A stretch of DNA of 32,278 nt, taken from positions 1 to 32,278 of the forward strand of contig SDXZ01000084.1 in NCBI GenBank assembly GCA_004210805.1, written 5' to 3'. This DNA is from Acidovorax sp. GTDB taxonomy: Bacteria; Pseudomonadota; Gammaproteobacteria; Burkholderiales; Burkholderiaceae_C. This document shows positions 16,487 through 25,127 of the stretch, one piece after another (position 1 is the first letter of the stretch; each line of letters begins with the position of its first letter). The notes below the pieces were generated by a model. The model did not search any database. It was given only the letters and a program-made list of their open reading frames with translations, and was not told the DNA's origin. The position numbers and the translations under genes were made by a program.

Positions 16487-17117
16487 ATGGACGACCCGAT
16501 TCTTACTATCGAAGAACGTGAAGCGATCAACTCAGGTCGCTGGTTTTCATCCCTTTCACCTTCGGATTGCCTGCGCGCGCGGTGCGGTGCGTGTGAGCTC
16601 CACCTCCATCTCGGGCAAGCAGATCACGCTGACCTATGTGGAGCCGGGCATCTGGTTCGGCGATGTGGCGATCTTCGACGGGGACCGGCGCACGCACGAT
16701 GCCTATGCGCATGGCGACACCACGATCCTGTGTGTGGCCAAGGCCGACTTCCGGAAGATCCTCGCGGCGCACACCGAGTTCTACGAGGCCATGCTGCGGC
16801 TGCATGCACGGCGCATTCGCCAGCTGTACGGTCTGGTGGAAGACCTCAACACCCTGCCCTTGCGCGCACGGCTGGCCAAGCAGCTGGTGCACCTGGTGCG
16901 CAGTTACGGCATTCCCAGCCTGTCGGACGGCAGCGAGATGCGCATTGGGCTGCAGCTGGCGCAGGAAGAGCTGGCGCAGCTGCTGGGCGCATCGCGCCAG
17001 CGGGTGAACCAGGAGCTCAAGGCAATGGAGCGCGAGGACGCCATCCGCATCGAGCCGGGTGGCCTGGTGGTGCGCGACCGCGAAGCGCTGATGCGCATTG
17101 CCGAAACCGACAACTGA
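16487..17117 (+). pseudogene. Crp/Fnr family regulator with internal out-of-frame deletion
   Basis: The N-terminal start (MDDPILTIEEREAINSGRWF, from ATG 16487) and the C-terminal remainder (from IACARGAVRVSS, in a different frame) both belong to one Crp/Fnr-type regulator. The rest is intact: the cyclic-nucleotide-type fold (GKQITLTYVEPGIWFGDVA), the long helix, and the winged helix with LAQEELAQLLGASRQRVNQE, ending at the TGA at 17115-17117. At about 16556-16567 the frame changes and roughly 30 residues of the N-terminal beta-barrel seem to be lost. As it stands, no single frame encodes a complete regulator. A start at ATG 16518 would give only a truncated, odd N-terminus. A sequencing or assembly error is possible. 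Confidence 0.75.
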
Positions 17118-17142
17118 AGAAACACGGACTCCCCGCCCACCC

Positions 17143-18228
17143 ATGAGCAACTTTGACCATTTCGTGGGCACCCGGCCCGTCTCCGACCAGCACGCGTTCG
17201 ATATCGAAACGCTGACCGCCTGGTTGACTCAAAACATGGAGGGCTTTGCCGGCCCTCTGGCGGTGGAGATGTTCAAGGGCGGGCAGTCCAACCCCACTTA
17301 CAAGCTCATCACACCCGGCACCAGCTATGTGATGCGCGCCAAGCCCGGCCCGGTGGCCAAGCTGCTGCCCTCGGCCCATGCCATCGAGCGTGAATTTGCG
17401 GTGATGAGCGGCCTGTACGGCACCGATGTGCCCGTGCCCCGCATGTTTGTGCTGTGCGAGGACGAGTCGGTGATTGGCCGCGCGTTCTACGTGATGGAGT
17501 GCATGCAGGGACGCGTGTTGTGGGACCAATCCCTGCCCGGCATGACACAAGCCGAGCGCGGCGACATCTACAACGAGATGAACCGCGTCATCGCCGCACT
17601 GCATACCGTCAAGTTCGCCGACCGGGGCTTGGCCAGCTACGGCAAGCCTGGCAATTATTTCGACCGCCAGATCGGCCGCTGGAGCAAGCAGTACGTGGCG
17701 TCCGTCACGCAGCCCATCCCCGAGATGGACAAGCTCATGGAATGGCTGCCTGCCCACATGCCCGCCAGCGCGCGGGACGAGGCCCACGTCTCCATCGTGC
17801 ACGGCGACTACCGGCTCGACAACCTGATGTTCCACCCCACGGAGGCGCGCGTGATCGCGGTGCTCGACTGGGAGCTGTCCACGCTGGGCCATCCGCTGGC
17901 GGACTTCAGCTACCACTGCATGAGCTGGCACATCCCCGCCGCCATGGGCCGCGGCATTGCCGGGCAGGACCTGGCCGCCCTGGGCATCCCCGACGAAGAC
18001 GGCTACATCCGCCGCTACTGCGAACGCACCGGCATCGCCACACCCGAAGCACTGCGTGCCGATTGGAACTTCTACCTGGCCTACAACATGTTCCGCATCG
18101 CCGCCATCCTGCAGGGCATTGCCAAGCGGGTGGAGGCAGGCACCGCCTCCAGCGCGCAGGCCAAGGCCTCGGGCGACACCGCGCGGCCCATGGCCGAGCT
18201 GGCGTGGTCGTTTGCGCAGCGTGGGTAA
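17143..18228 (+). CDS. Phosphotransferase family protein (APH/ACAD10-like kinase)
   Basis: Protein-kinase-like fold phosphotransferase of 361 residues. The catalytic loop HGDYRLDNLMF (220-230, with D222 and N227) and the metal-binding LDWE (241-244, D242) are intact; an ATP-binding lysine candidate is in VMRAKPG (63-69). In the human protein ACAD10 such a kinase domain is fused to an acyl-CoA dehydrogenase. Here the two are separate genes on one strand, with the dehydrogenase 90 bases downstream. A role in phosphorylating hydroxy-acids or hydroxyacyl-CoA for lipid breakdown is inferred from this pairing. The broken Crp/Fnr gene directly upstream may once have controlled the pair. Confidence 0.88.
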   Translation: MSNFDHFVGTRPVSDQHAFDIETLTAWLTQNMEGFAGPLAVEMFKGGQSNPTYKLITPGTSYVMRAKPGPVAKLLPSAHAIEREFAVMSGLYGTDVPVPRMFVLCEDESVIGRAFYVMECMQGRVLWDQSLPGMTQAERGDIYNEMNRVIAALHTVKFADRGLASYGKPGNYFDRQIGRWSKQYVASVTQPIPEMDKLMEWLPAHMPASARDEAHVSIVHGDYRLDNLMFHPTEARVIAVLDWELSTLGHPLADFSYHCMSWHIPAAMGRGIAGQDLAALGIPDEDGYIRRYCERTGIATPEALRADWNFYLAYNMFRIAAILQGIAKRVEAGTASSAQAKASGDTARPMAELAWSFAQRG

Positions 18229-18318
18229 AGCAGGCACGACAACCACCGCACCCCAACAGGCGTACCCGGCAAACCAGGCTGGAGAGCCGCCCCTCGATTA
18301 CCAACGGAGAAGACACCC

Positions 18319-19593
18319 ATGGACTTTGACTACTCGCCCAAAACCAAGGAACTGCAGGCCAGGCTGCTCCAGTTCATGGATGACCACATCTACCCGAACG
18401 AGGCCGCGTACAAGAACGAGCTGGCCGCCAACACGACGGCAGGCAAGCGCTGGACGGCGCTGTCGACCATCGAGAACCTGAAACCCAAGGCCCAGGCTGC
18501 CGGCCTGTGGAACCTGTTCCTGCCGGTGGACAGTGCCGCAGCATCGGGCTACACCGGCGCGGGCCTCACCAACCAGGAATACGCGCCCCTGGCCGAGATC
18601 ATGGGCCGCGTGCCATGGGCCAGTGAGGTGTTCAACTGCTCCGCGCCCGACACCGGCAACATGGAGACCATCGCGCGCTATGGCGACGACGCCAACAAGG
18701 CGCGTTGGCTCAAGCCGTTGCTCGAAGGCAAGATCCGCTCGGCGTTCGCCATGACCGAACCCGACGTGGCATCGAGCGACGCGACCAACATCGAAACGCG
18801 TATCGAGCGCGACGGTGACGAGTACGTGATCAACGGCCGCAAGTGGTGGATCTCTGGCGCGGCCGACCCGCGCTGCGCCGTGTTCATCACCATGGGCAAG
18901 ACCGACCCTGAAGCGCCGCGCCACTCGCAGCAGAGCATGGTGCTGGTGCCGGCCGATGCCAAGGGCATCACCATCATCCGCGCACTCAACGTGCTGGGCT
19001 ACGACGACGCGCCGCACGGCCACGTGGAAATGACTTTCGAGAACGTGCGCGTGCCGGTGTCCAATATCCTGTTGGGCGAAGGCCGTGGCTTTGAGATCGC
19101 GCAAGGCCGCCTTGGCCCCGGGCGCATTCACCACTGCATGCGCCTCATCGGCCTGGCCGAGCGCGCGCTTGAGCTGATGTGCAAGCGCGCCTCGTCGCGC
19201 GTGGCCTTTGGCAAGACGGTGGCCCAGCAGACTGTTACGCAGGAGCGCATTGCCGAAGCCCGCTGCAAGATCGACATGGCCCGCCTGCTCACGCTGAAGG
19301 CTGCCTGGCTGATGGACGTGGCCGGCAACAAGGTCGCCAAGACCGAGATCGCCATGATCAAGGTGGTCGCCCCGAGCATGGCCTGCCAGGTCATCGATTG
19401 GGCCATGCAGGCCCACGGCGGCGGCGGCATGTGCGACGACTTTCCGCTGGCCTATGCCTACGCCGGGGCACGCACGCTGCGCTTTGCAGACGGCCCGGAC
19501 GAAGTGCACCGCAACGCGATTGCCAAGTGGGAGCTGGGCAAGTACGGCACCTATGGTCGCGATGCGGGCGTGCCTGTGACCCGCGGAGGTTAG
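18319..19593 (+). CDS. Acyl-CoA dehydrogenase, ACAD10/11 type
   Basis: FAD-dependent dehydrogenase of 424 residues that inserts the alpha-beta double bond in acyl-CoA. Seen: an all-alpha N-terminal part, the FAD/substrate loop [31 protein letters not shown] in the beta domain, and the C-terminal [21 protein letters not shown] with [16 protein letters not shown], typical of the ACAD10/11 group. GGAG at 18306-18309 precedes ATG 18319. The upstream kinase-like gene is a likely operon partner. Electron transfer flavoprotein is the usual acceptor (family knowledge); no ETF gene is in the window. Confidence 0.94.
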   Translation: MDFDYSPKTKELQARLLQFMDDHIYPNEAAYKNELAANTTAGKRWTALSTIENLKPKAQAAGLWNLFLPVDSAAASGYTGAGLTNQEYAPLAEIMGRVPWASEVFNCSAPDTGNMETIARYGDDANKARWLKPLLEGKIRSAFAMTEPDVASSDATNIETRIERDGDEYVINGRKWWISGAADPRCAVFITMGKTDPEAPRHSQQSMVLVPADAKGITIIRALNVLGYDDAPHGHVEMTFENVRVPVSNILLGEGRGFEIAQGRLGPGRIHHCMRLIGLAERALELMCKRASSRVAFGKTVAQQTVTQERIAEARCKIDMARLLTLKAAWLMDVAGNKVAKTEIAMIKVVAPSMACQVIDWAMQAHGGGGMCDDFPLAYAYAGARTLRFADGPDEVHRNAIAKWELGKYGTYGRDAGVPVTRGG

Positions 19594-19596
19594 GAA

Positions 19597-19721
19597 ATAA
19601 GCTCCCCCTGAGCCGCTTCGCGTCTTCCCCCTCTCTCGCGCTGCGCGCGGGAGGGGGACGCCCCTAGCGCGGCGGGGCGGCCCTTGCGCGGGGGCACTGG
19701 CCCTGGGGCGTGCCAGTCGCA
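19597..19721 (+). repeat. Dispersed two-hairpin repeat, family 2, copy 2
   Basis: CCCCTGAGCCGCTTCGCGTC near 19603, then a long hairpin of CCCCCTC and GAGGGGG, GGACGC, and a G/C-rich tail with GCACTGGCC. It follows the acyl-CoA dehydrogenase stop. The tail differs from the other two copies, with GC-rich sequence in place of the CTGGC/GCCAG hairpin. Confidence 0.75.
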
Positions 19722-19750
19722 TAGGTCGTGGGACTGAGCACACCATGAAC

Positions 19751-19780
19751 AACGGGGCCACTGGCCCCGTTTTCCGTTTT
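19751..19780 (+). terminator. Rho-independent terminator downstream of acyl-CoA dehydrogenase
   Basis: AACGGGGC (19751-19758) pairs with GCCCCGTT (19764-19771) and is followed by TTTCCGTTTT on the plus strand. The minus-strand side lacks a T-tract, so this mainly serves the plus-strand operon. Confidence 0.75.
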
Positions 19781-19816
19781 CCGCTCCGTTTCCTACTGGG
19801 TCAGGCGCTCGCGGCG

Positions 19817-20548
19817 CTAGCGGGTGATGCTCGACTCGTCATCCGGCCCCGCCACCGACATCGGCGGCAGGTTCTGCAAAGCGGCCTGCCCGGCCACCAG
19901 CAGCAGCTGCTTGGCGTGCGCGATTTCGGCCAGGCTGCGCTGGGTGTGCTCCAGGCGCAGGTAGACCTTGCCCCGCGCGAGCATCAGCACCATGGGCGAT
20001 TTGGCGCGCTCTGCGCCGCCCTCGCCTTCCACCGCGTTGAGCAGTTGCGAGACCACCGGCGCATGGATCCAGCGCTGCGCCAGCTCGATCCGCTCGGCCA
20101 CCACCGTGAAGTGTTCGCGGAAGGATGCCGGCAGGCCGGGCCAGGTCATCTCTTCGTACATCGACAACCAGCGCATCTCTTCGGGCAGGTTGCTGCTGAT
20201 GGCCGTCTGCAGCGTGTCGGTGATGGCGTTGTAGGCGGTGCCCTCCAGGACTTCCTTGAGCGGGCGGTTGATGACCATTACCGCAGCGTCGGGGTCCGCG
20301 CCCACGTCGGCGCGGCCGCGCAGTTCCAGGCCGTGCACGTAGTCGCGGGTGGGCACGCTGCATTCCAGCCGCCAGGGGTGGCCGTGGATGTCACCGCCCA
20401 GGTCGAAATGCCCTTCGGTTGCGTGGGCCACGATGGGCAGCCGCTGGTCTGCGGCCCAGCGGGACACATCGCGGTTGGTCACCGGGCGGCCCGGGCCGGA
20501 TGCTGGGCCGCCATAGGCGCTGAATGCTTTGCGGAGGCGATCAAACAT
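19817..20548 (-). CDS. Conserved-looking protein of unknown function
   Basis: I do not recognise this 243-residue protein. It begins MFDRLRKAFSAYGG from ATG 20548; an upstream TTG would add nine residues. It is soluble, with no signal peptide or membrane segment. The middle carries GHFDLGGDIHGHPWRLECSV, an alternating-strand stretch (VHGLELRGRADVGADPDAAV), and EMRWLSMYEEMTW. A helical C-terminal part (about 165-235) contains AQRWIHAPVVSQLLNAVEGE. Normal codon usage and a dense open frame support it as a true gene. It is convergent with the acyl-CoA dehydrogenase operon and divergent from the YkuD-like gene. No function is assigned. Confidence 0.82.
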   Translation of the reverse strand: MFDRLRKAFSAYGGPASGPGRPVTNRDVSRWAADQRLPIVAHATEGHFDLGGDIHGHPWRLECSVPTRDYVHGLELRGRADVGADPDAAVMVINRPLKEVLEGTAYNAITDTLQTAISSNLPEEMRWLSMYEEMTWPGLPASFREHFTVVAERIELAQRWIHAPVVSQLLNAVEGEGGAERAKSPMVLMLARGKVYLRLEHTQRSLAEIAHAKQLLLVAGQAALQNLPPMSVAGPDDESSITR

Positions 20549-20619
20549 GGGGCTGCCGAAGCCAAGGCTTCGCAAGAGTCACGGGTGCAGGCATTATTGG
20601 GGGCATTGGCTTGAAAAGG

Positions 20620-20720
20620 AAGAAGCCCCCCTGAGTCGCCTGCGGCGCCTTCCCCCGAGGGGGACGCACCCGGTGGACTGGCGGAGCCAGATCCACGGGT
20701 GCACTGGCCTGGGGCCGCGC
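20620..20720 (+). repeat. Dispersed two-hairpin repeat, family 2, copy 3
   Basis: CCCCTGAGTCGCCTGCGGCG at about 20627, then CCCCC GA GGGGG and GACGCACCCGGTGG. The second hairpin has CTGGC and GCCAG around GGA, then GGGTGCACTGGCC. It sits between the unknown minus-strand gene and the YkuD-like gene and is directly followed by the hexamer tandem repeat. Confidence 0.75.
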
Positions 20721-20730
20721 CGGGTTCGAC

Positions 20731-20796
20731 GGCTGTGGCTGTGGCTGTGGCTGAGGCTGCGGCTGTGGCTGTGGCTGTGGCTGTGGCTGTGGCTTG
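20731..20796 (+). repeat. Hexanucleotide tandem repeat (GGCTGT)n
   Basis: Ten six-base units from 20731 to 20790: eight are exactly GGCTGT, unit 4 is GGCTGA and unit 5 is GGCTGC, followed by a partial GGCTTG. The array ends about 23 bases before the ATG of the YkuD-like gene. In the same frame as that gene it would read as an Ala-Val repeat, but the signal peptide starts later, so it more likely lies in the promoter/leader region. Confidence 0.9.
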
Positions 20797-20818
20797 TAAT
20801 GCGTTTTGGATGAATGAC

Positions 20819-21451
20819 ATGCTTTTTGTGAACTTGAACCGCCGCCTGGCCCTTTCCACGGCAGCTTTGGCTCTGGTAACACCCTTGTCCGCCCTGGCGC
20901 TGCCCAAGGATGCCTCGGGCCCGGCCCGCCAATTGGTGCGCTGGGCCACCGCTACCGCCGACCACCAGGGCCTGCCCTTTGCCGTGATCGACAAGCCAGC
21001 AGCCCGCATCCATGTGTTCTCGGCCCGCGGGGAATGGATGAGCAGTTCGCCCGTGCTGCTGGGCGCGGCGCTGGGCGACCGCTCGGCGCCGGACATCGGC
21101 CAGCGCCCGCTGTCGCAGATTCGGCCGGACGAGCGCACCACGCCGGCAGGCCGTTTTGTGACCGAGCCTGGGCGCAATCTGAAGGGCGACGACATCGTCT
21201 GGATTGACTACGAGGCCGCTGTGTCGCTGCACCGCGTACGCAGCGTCAGCGCCGCCGAGCGACGCCACCAGCGCCTGGCCAGCCAGGGCGCGGGCGACAA
21301 GCGCATCAGCTACGGCTGTGTGAATGCACCCGAGGCGTTTTACAACCAGTTCATCTCACCCTTGTTCGGGCAAGCCCGTGGCGTGATCTACGTGTTGCCC
21401 GACACCGAACCGTTTGCTACATTTTTTGTAGCAGCAAGCGCTTACCAATAA
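20819..21451 (+). CDS. Secreted YkuD-like (L,D-transpeptidase-related) protein
   Basis: 210 residues from ATG 20819 with a clear signal peptide (basic NRR, hydrophobic LALSTAALALV, then ALA cleavage before LPKD). The YkuD-type catalytic region is present: H138 in VSLHRV and C167 in RISYGCVNAPEAFYN. Where most L,D-transpeptidases have SHGC, this protein has SYGC, so cross-linking activity is not certain. Family role: cross-linking or modifying peptidoglycan stems in the periplasm. A second ATG at 20810 is possible. The last residues (VAASAYQ) and the stop TAA come from repeat element copy D. A hexamer tandem repeat lies just upstream. Confidence 0.78.
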   Translation: MLFVNLNRRLALSTAALALVTPLSALALPKDASGPARQLVRWATATADHQGLPFAVIDKPAARIHVFSARGEWMSSSPVLLGAALGDRSAPDIGQRPLSQIRPDERTTPAGRFVTEPGRNLKGDDIVWIDYEAAVSLHRVRSVSAAERRHQRLASQGAGDKRISYGCVNAPEAFYNQFISPLFGQARGVIYVLPDTEPFATFFVAASAYQ

Positions 21452-21481
21452 AGCGCTAGAGGCCATTTTGGCTTGATTTTT
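21414..21481 (+). repeat. Dispersed palindromic element, family 1, copy D
   Basis: TGCTAC (21415-21420) and GTAGCA (21428-21433) form a perfect short stem. Arms AGCGCTT (21437-21443) and AAGCGCT (21451-21457) follow with loop ACCAATA, then AGAGGCCATTTTGG and a T-run. It overlaps the 3' end of the YkuD-like gene, gives it its stop codon, and lies between convergent genes, where it could terminate transcription. Confidence 0.87.
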
Positions 21482-21519
21482 CAGCCTGACGCACCCGCGC
21501 CGGGCGCGCCACCGGCCTC

Positions 21520-22533
21520 TCAAGCGCGGGCAGACTCCAGCCGGAACACGGCCCGGCGCCCACCCACCTGCAGCCCCCGCGGGTTGACGATTCGGTCTGA
21601 CCGGCGCGGCGCCAGCGCCTCGCGTTGCCGGGCATCGAGCCAACCGAGCTGGTCCATTACTTCCACGGCGGCGGCCACCTGCGCGACCATGTTGCCGTCC
21701 ATGACCTTGAGTGCAAAGGCCTCGCCCCGGCTGCGGCTGCCCACCACCTGCACGCCGTCGGCGCCGGTCTTGGAGACCCAGTCCCCTTGACCCACGCGCA
21801 TGAAGTCCAGGTCGTGCCGGCCGGTACCCGAGCCCAGCTCCGGCCGCGCGACCATGGCATCGGCCAGTTCGGTGAGGCTCTGGTGCAGGTCTGTGTCCGG
21901 CGCGCCACCCGCCAGGCGGGCATAGCCCCGGGCCAGGCTCGCCAGCGGCATGGCGTAGTTGGGCGCCGAGCAGCCATCGATGCCCATCGCCAGTTGTTCA
22001 GGCGCCAAGCCCACCGCTTGCGCAACCTGTTCGCGGATGGCGACCTGCAGCGGATGGGCCGGGTCGAGGTGATCGTCCAGCGGCAAGCCTTGCTGCACAC
22101 AGTGCGCCACAAAGCCCGCGTGTTTGCCGCTGCAGTTGTTGTGGCGCTCGTCCGGCACAAAACCTGGGGGCAGCGCGCCGAGTCCCAGTTCGGCAAACAG
22201 CGGCCGGTGGCAGCCGCAGCGCAGCGCGTGGTAGTCCTTGCCCACGCTGGCCAGCATCCGCTCGGCCTGCTCCACATGCATGGGCTCGCCGTTGTGGCTG
22301 GCGCACAGCAGCGCCAGCTCGCCCCGCCCCCAGCCCAGCGCGCGGGCGCCGCCCGACTGCATGAAAGGCAGCGCCTGGAACGCTTTGATGGTGGAGCGGG
22401 TGAAGGTGACCGTGTACGGGTCACCCACCTGGGCCAACACCCTGCCGTCGCGGTTGGCCACAGCCACTGCGCCCCAGTGCTGGCACTCGACCAGGCCGCC
22501 GCGTGTGACTTCGATCAACGGTACAAAACCCAT
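21520..22533 (-). CDS. L-asparaginase, class 3 (Rhizobium etli ReAV-like)
   Basis: 337-residue hydrolase that converts asparagine to aspartate and ammonia. The motifs fit the class 3 family: a Ser-Lys pair S47-K50 (TRSTIKAFQ), a second serine S78 (LLCASHNGEP), a later Lys K254 (WVSKTGADG), and a probable zinc site of C133, K136 and C187 (NNCSGKHAG, GIDGCSAPNYAM). These parallel ReAV Ser48/Lys51, Ser80/Lys263 and its Cys/Lys zinc ligands. It is neither the type I/II (Thr) nor the plant-type Ntn enzyme. ATG 22533 follows the penicillin acylase stop by 23 bases, so the two are likely one transcript. It is cytoplasmic: no signal peptide. Confidence 0.88.
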   Translation of the reverse strand: MGFVPLIEVTRGGLVECQHWGAVAVANRDGRVLAQVGDPYTVTFTRSTIKAFQALPFMQSGGARALGWGRGELALLCASHNGEPMHVEQAERMLASVGKDYHALRCGCHRPLFAELGLGALPPGFVPDERHNNCSGKHAGFVAHCVQQGLPLDDHLDPAHPLQVAIREQVAQAVGLAPEQLAMGIDGCSAPNYAMPLASLARGYARLAGGAPDTDLHQSLTELADAMVARPELGSGTGRHDLDFMRVGQGDWVSKTGADGVQVVGSRSRGEAFALKVMDGNMVAQVAAAVEVMDQLGWLDARQREALAPRRSDRIVNPRGLQVGGRRAVFRLESARA

Positions 22534-22556
22534 GGTGTGCTTTCTTGCAGCCTGCG

Positions 22557-25127
22557 TCACTGCGCGGCGGCGGCAGAGGTGGGGGCGCTGGATGGAGTGA
22601 GCGTGAGCTCGTGCGTCCAGCGCGCAGGCCGGCTTTGCAGCGCGCGGTAGCCGGTCTCGGCCCACGTGCTGCTCATGTCGCGGTAGCGCGGAGAGAACAC
22701 CAGGCCACTCTGGCCTGTCTGGTAGATGAAGCGCGACTGTTCCAGGTCGGCCAGGTCATACACCGCGCGCAGCGAGGCCGCGTGGCGGTTCACATACGGG
22801 CCGCTCGCTTCGCCCGCGTTGTACTGGCCCACGTTCACGGTGTAGGCATCGCCGTGGGATGGAACGCTCACATCAAAGAAGCGGGCGAGTGCCGGCACGT
22901 TGCCAAACGGCCGGTGCGCGCTGAGCGCCGGGTGCGCCGTGCCCCAGCGCCACGTGGCCGGGTTGGTGCCGTACACCGCCTGCAGGCGGTCGAGCGCACG
23001 GCCCAGGGCGGCGGCGGATTGCTCAGCACACGACGCCGGCTGGCACCACCAGCTGTCGTTGCGCTCCAGGATGCCCTCGAGCGCCGCACGGTAGTCGCGC
23101 TTGCCGTAGGTGGCTGTGAAGCGCTCTTCGCCGATGCGCGGAATGATGACGCCGCGTGCCAGCTCGTCCGTCCAGGCCACAAAGATCAGCGGCGCGGCTT
23201 TGCCTGCGTCCATCACGCCATCGAAACCCTGCAACTGCTGTTGCGCGGCCGCCGCCAGCGCATGTTTCGACTGGGCCTGCTGCAGGTGCGGCAACAGGCG
23301 GCGCGTGGCCAGCGAGGTCACATCGCGGTGGATGGCTTGCATGCTGGCCGCGTCGTGTTGGGGCGTGGCCTCGATGAGTTGCGCGATGCGCTCGTAGCGG
23401 TAGGGCAAGGCCCAGTCCTGCGTGAGGAAATGCGGGTAGCCCGGCGCTGTCACGCGCTGGTTGGCGGTGGCGATCCAGCCCCGCGTGCCGTCGTCCTGCG
23501 GGGTTTGGTCATACGGCAGCCAGCCCTTCCAGTCGTAGCGCGCATCCCAGCCGGGCGATGGCGCCACGCCGCGGATGTCGTTGGCGGCATCGCGCAGCGG
23601 CACGCGGCCTGCGGCCTTGAAGCGGATGTTGCCCTGCACATCGGCTGCCGCCACGCTCTGCATGGGCGAGTGGTAGTGCGCCAAGCCTGCAAAAAGCTCG
23701 TCCACGCTTTGGGCCTGGTTGGTCTTGAAGCCCGCCAGCACGGTCTGGTTGTCGTCGTCCAGCGCGCTCCAGCGCAGCGCGATCACGTATTTGCCCAGGT
23801 CCAGCACGTCGGCGTGCGACTTCTGCACGTCGCTCAGCACGGGCCCGTGGCGGGTGCTGCGCACCTGCAGCTGCACATCGGCTTCGCCCTTGACGCGGAT
23901 GGTTTCATTGCGCACCTTGAAGGGCGCCCAGCCGTCCGGCGTGCGGTATTGCGTGGCGTCGGCCGGGTTGATCTGCTCCAGGTACAGGTCCTGCACATCG
24001 GGGCCCGTGTTGGTAAAGCCCCAGGCCACTTTGTCCGTGCGCCCCAGGACCACAAACGGCATCCCGGGCAAGGTGGCGCCCACGGCATTCATGGCGCCCA
24101 TCGGCGTGCCGTCCGATGCCTGGCCCGCGGGCGCCTGCATGCCGGCAAAGTACCAGATGGCCGGCGCCGACAGGCCCAGGTGGGGGTCGTTGGCAAGCAG
24201 CGGCTTGCCGCTGACGGTGCGCGTGCCAGACAGTACCCAGTTGTTGCTGCCCTTGCCCTCGTTGGTGCCGGCGTTGCGGGTCAGCTCCTCGGCCCAGGCC
24301 AGCATGCCGGCGCTGATCTGCCGCGACAACATACCCTCGTCTTTGTGCGGACTCACCTCGGGTGCTGTCGCCGTGTGGGCACGGCCCTGCGCCGCCGCCG
24401 TGGAGCCTGCGCCACCCGCGCGGTACACGCCCAGTTGCCGATACAGCGCAGCCAGGTCGGCCGATGCGGCCGGCTTCTCGCCCGGATAAGGCGGCATCAG
24501 CTGCCACAGGCGGTCGGTGTCCAGCGTGCGGGCCACCGACAGGCGCGCGAACTCGGTGCCCCAGTTACCGCCCAGGTCCAGCGCCATCATCAGCGCCCAG
24601 CCCACACTGTCTTCTGGCTCCCACACCGCGCCCTGTGCACCGCCGGGCTGCACACCCAGCACATGGAACTCGGGCGGCAGCGCCTGCGGTCGGTCTTTGT
24701 GAAAGGCGTGGATGCCCTTGCTGTAGGCCTGCAGAGCCTCCTTGGCGTACAGCGGCAGGCCGGCGTACTGCCGGCGCGCCACGCCCATGATGTCGAGTCC
24801 GCGCATGAGTTTGTCGGTCTCGAGCGTGGCGCTGCCAAAAACTTCGGACAGCTGGCCGTGCATCACGCGGCGGTTGAATTCGAGCTGCCAGGTGCGCTCT
24901 TGCGCATGCACGTAGCCGATGGCAAACCAGGCGTCCTGCGGGGTCTGCGCCTCAATGTGGGTGACATCGGAAGCATCGCGCCGCACCTGCACCGCCTGCG
25001 CAAGACCGGCCACCCCCAAAGTACCGTCCAGCGTGGCAAAGCTGCGCTGCACATACACCGCGGCGCCCGTGCCTGCCAGCAGCGCCACCACCACCAGACC
25101 GAGGGCGGTCCGTTTCATCCATGCCAT
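22557..25127 (-). CDS. Penicillin acylase family protein (Ntn hydrolase)
   Basis: 856-residue amidohydrolase of the penicillin-acylase/AHL-acylase family. It has an N-terminal hydrophobic segment (about 7-24) after MAWMKR, so it is exported or membrane-tethered. The autoprocessing/nucleophile site is KGSNNWVLSG with S294, where a spacer peptide is normally removed to create the alpha and beta chains. PLLANDPHLGLSAPAIWYF follows, as in the family. Substrates range from penicillins to acyl-homoserine lactones and other N-acyl amides; the sequence does not fix which. AGGAG at 25135-25139 (read on the minus strand) precedes ATG 25127. It is followed directly by the asparaginase gene. Confidence 0.92.
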   Translation of the reverse strand: MAWMKRTALGLVVVALLAGTGAAVYVQRSFATLDGTLGVAGLAQAVQVRRDASDVTHIEAQTPQDAWFAIGYVHAQERTWQLEFNRRVMHGQLSEVFGSATLETDKLMRGLDIMGVARRQYAGLPLYAKEALQAYSKGIHAFHKDRPQALPPEFHVLGVQPGGAQGAVWEPEDSVGWALMMALDLGGNWGTEFARLSVARTLDTDRLWQLMPPYPGEKPAASADLAALYRQLGVYRAGGAGSTAAAQGRAHTATAPEVSPHKDEGMLSRQISAGMLAWAEELTRNAGTNEGKGSNNWVLSGTRTVSGKPLLANDPHLGLSAPAIWYFAGMQAPAGQASDGTPMGAMNAVGATLPGMPFVVLGRTDKVAWGFTNTGPDVQDLYLEQINPADATQYRTPDGWAPFKVRNETIRVKGEADVQLQVRSTRHGPVLSDVQKSHADVLDLGKYVIALRWSALDDDNQTVLAGFKTNQAQSVDELFAGLAHYHSPMQSVAAADVQGNIRFKAAGRVPLRDAANDIRGVAPSPGWDARYDWKGWLPYDQTPQDDGTRGWIATANQRVTAPGYPHFLTQDWALPYRYERIAQLIEATPQHDAASMQAIHRDVTSLATRRLLPHLQQAQSKHALAAAAQQQLQGFDGVMDAGKAAPLIFVAWTDELARGVIIPRIGEERFTATYGKRDYRAALEGILERNDSWWCQPASCAEQSAAALGRALDRLQAVYGTNPATWRWGTAHPALSAHRPFGNVPALARFFDVSVPSHGDAYTVNVGQYNAGEASGPYVNRHAASLRAVYDLADLEQSRFIYQTGQSGLVFSPRYRDMSSTWAETGYRALQSRPARWTHELTLTPSSAPTSAAAAQ

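Noticed and set aside
20731..20796. CRISPR-like array
   Set aside because: The units are six bases with no spacers; a simple tandem repeat.
20699..20818. Ala-Val repeat as the N-terminus of the YkuD-like protein
   Set aside because: A clear signal peptide begins at 20819, and reading the hexamers as protein would put a long AV tract before it.
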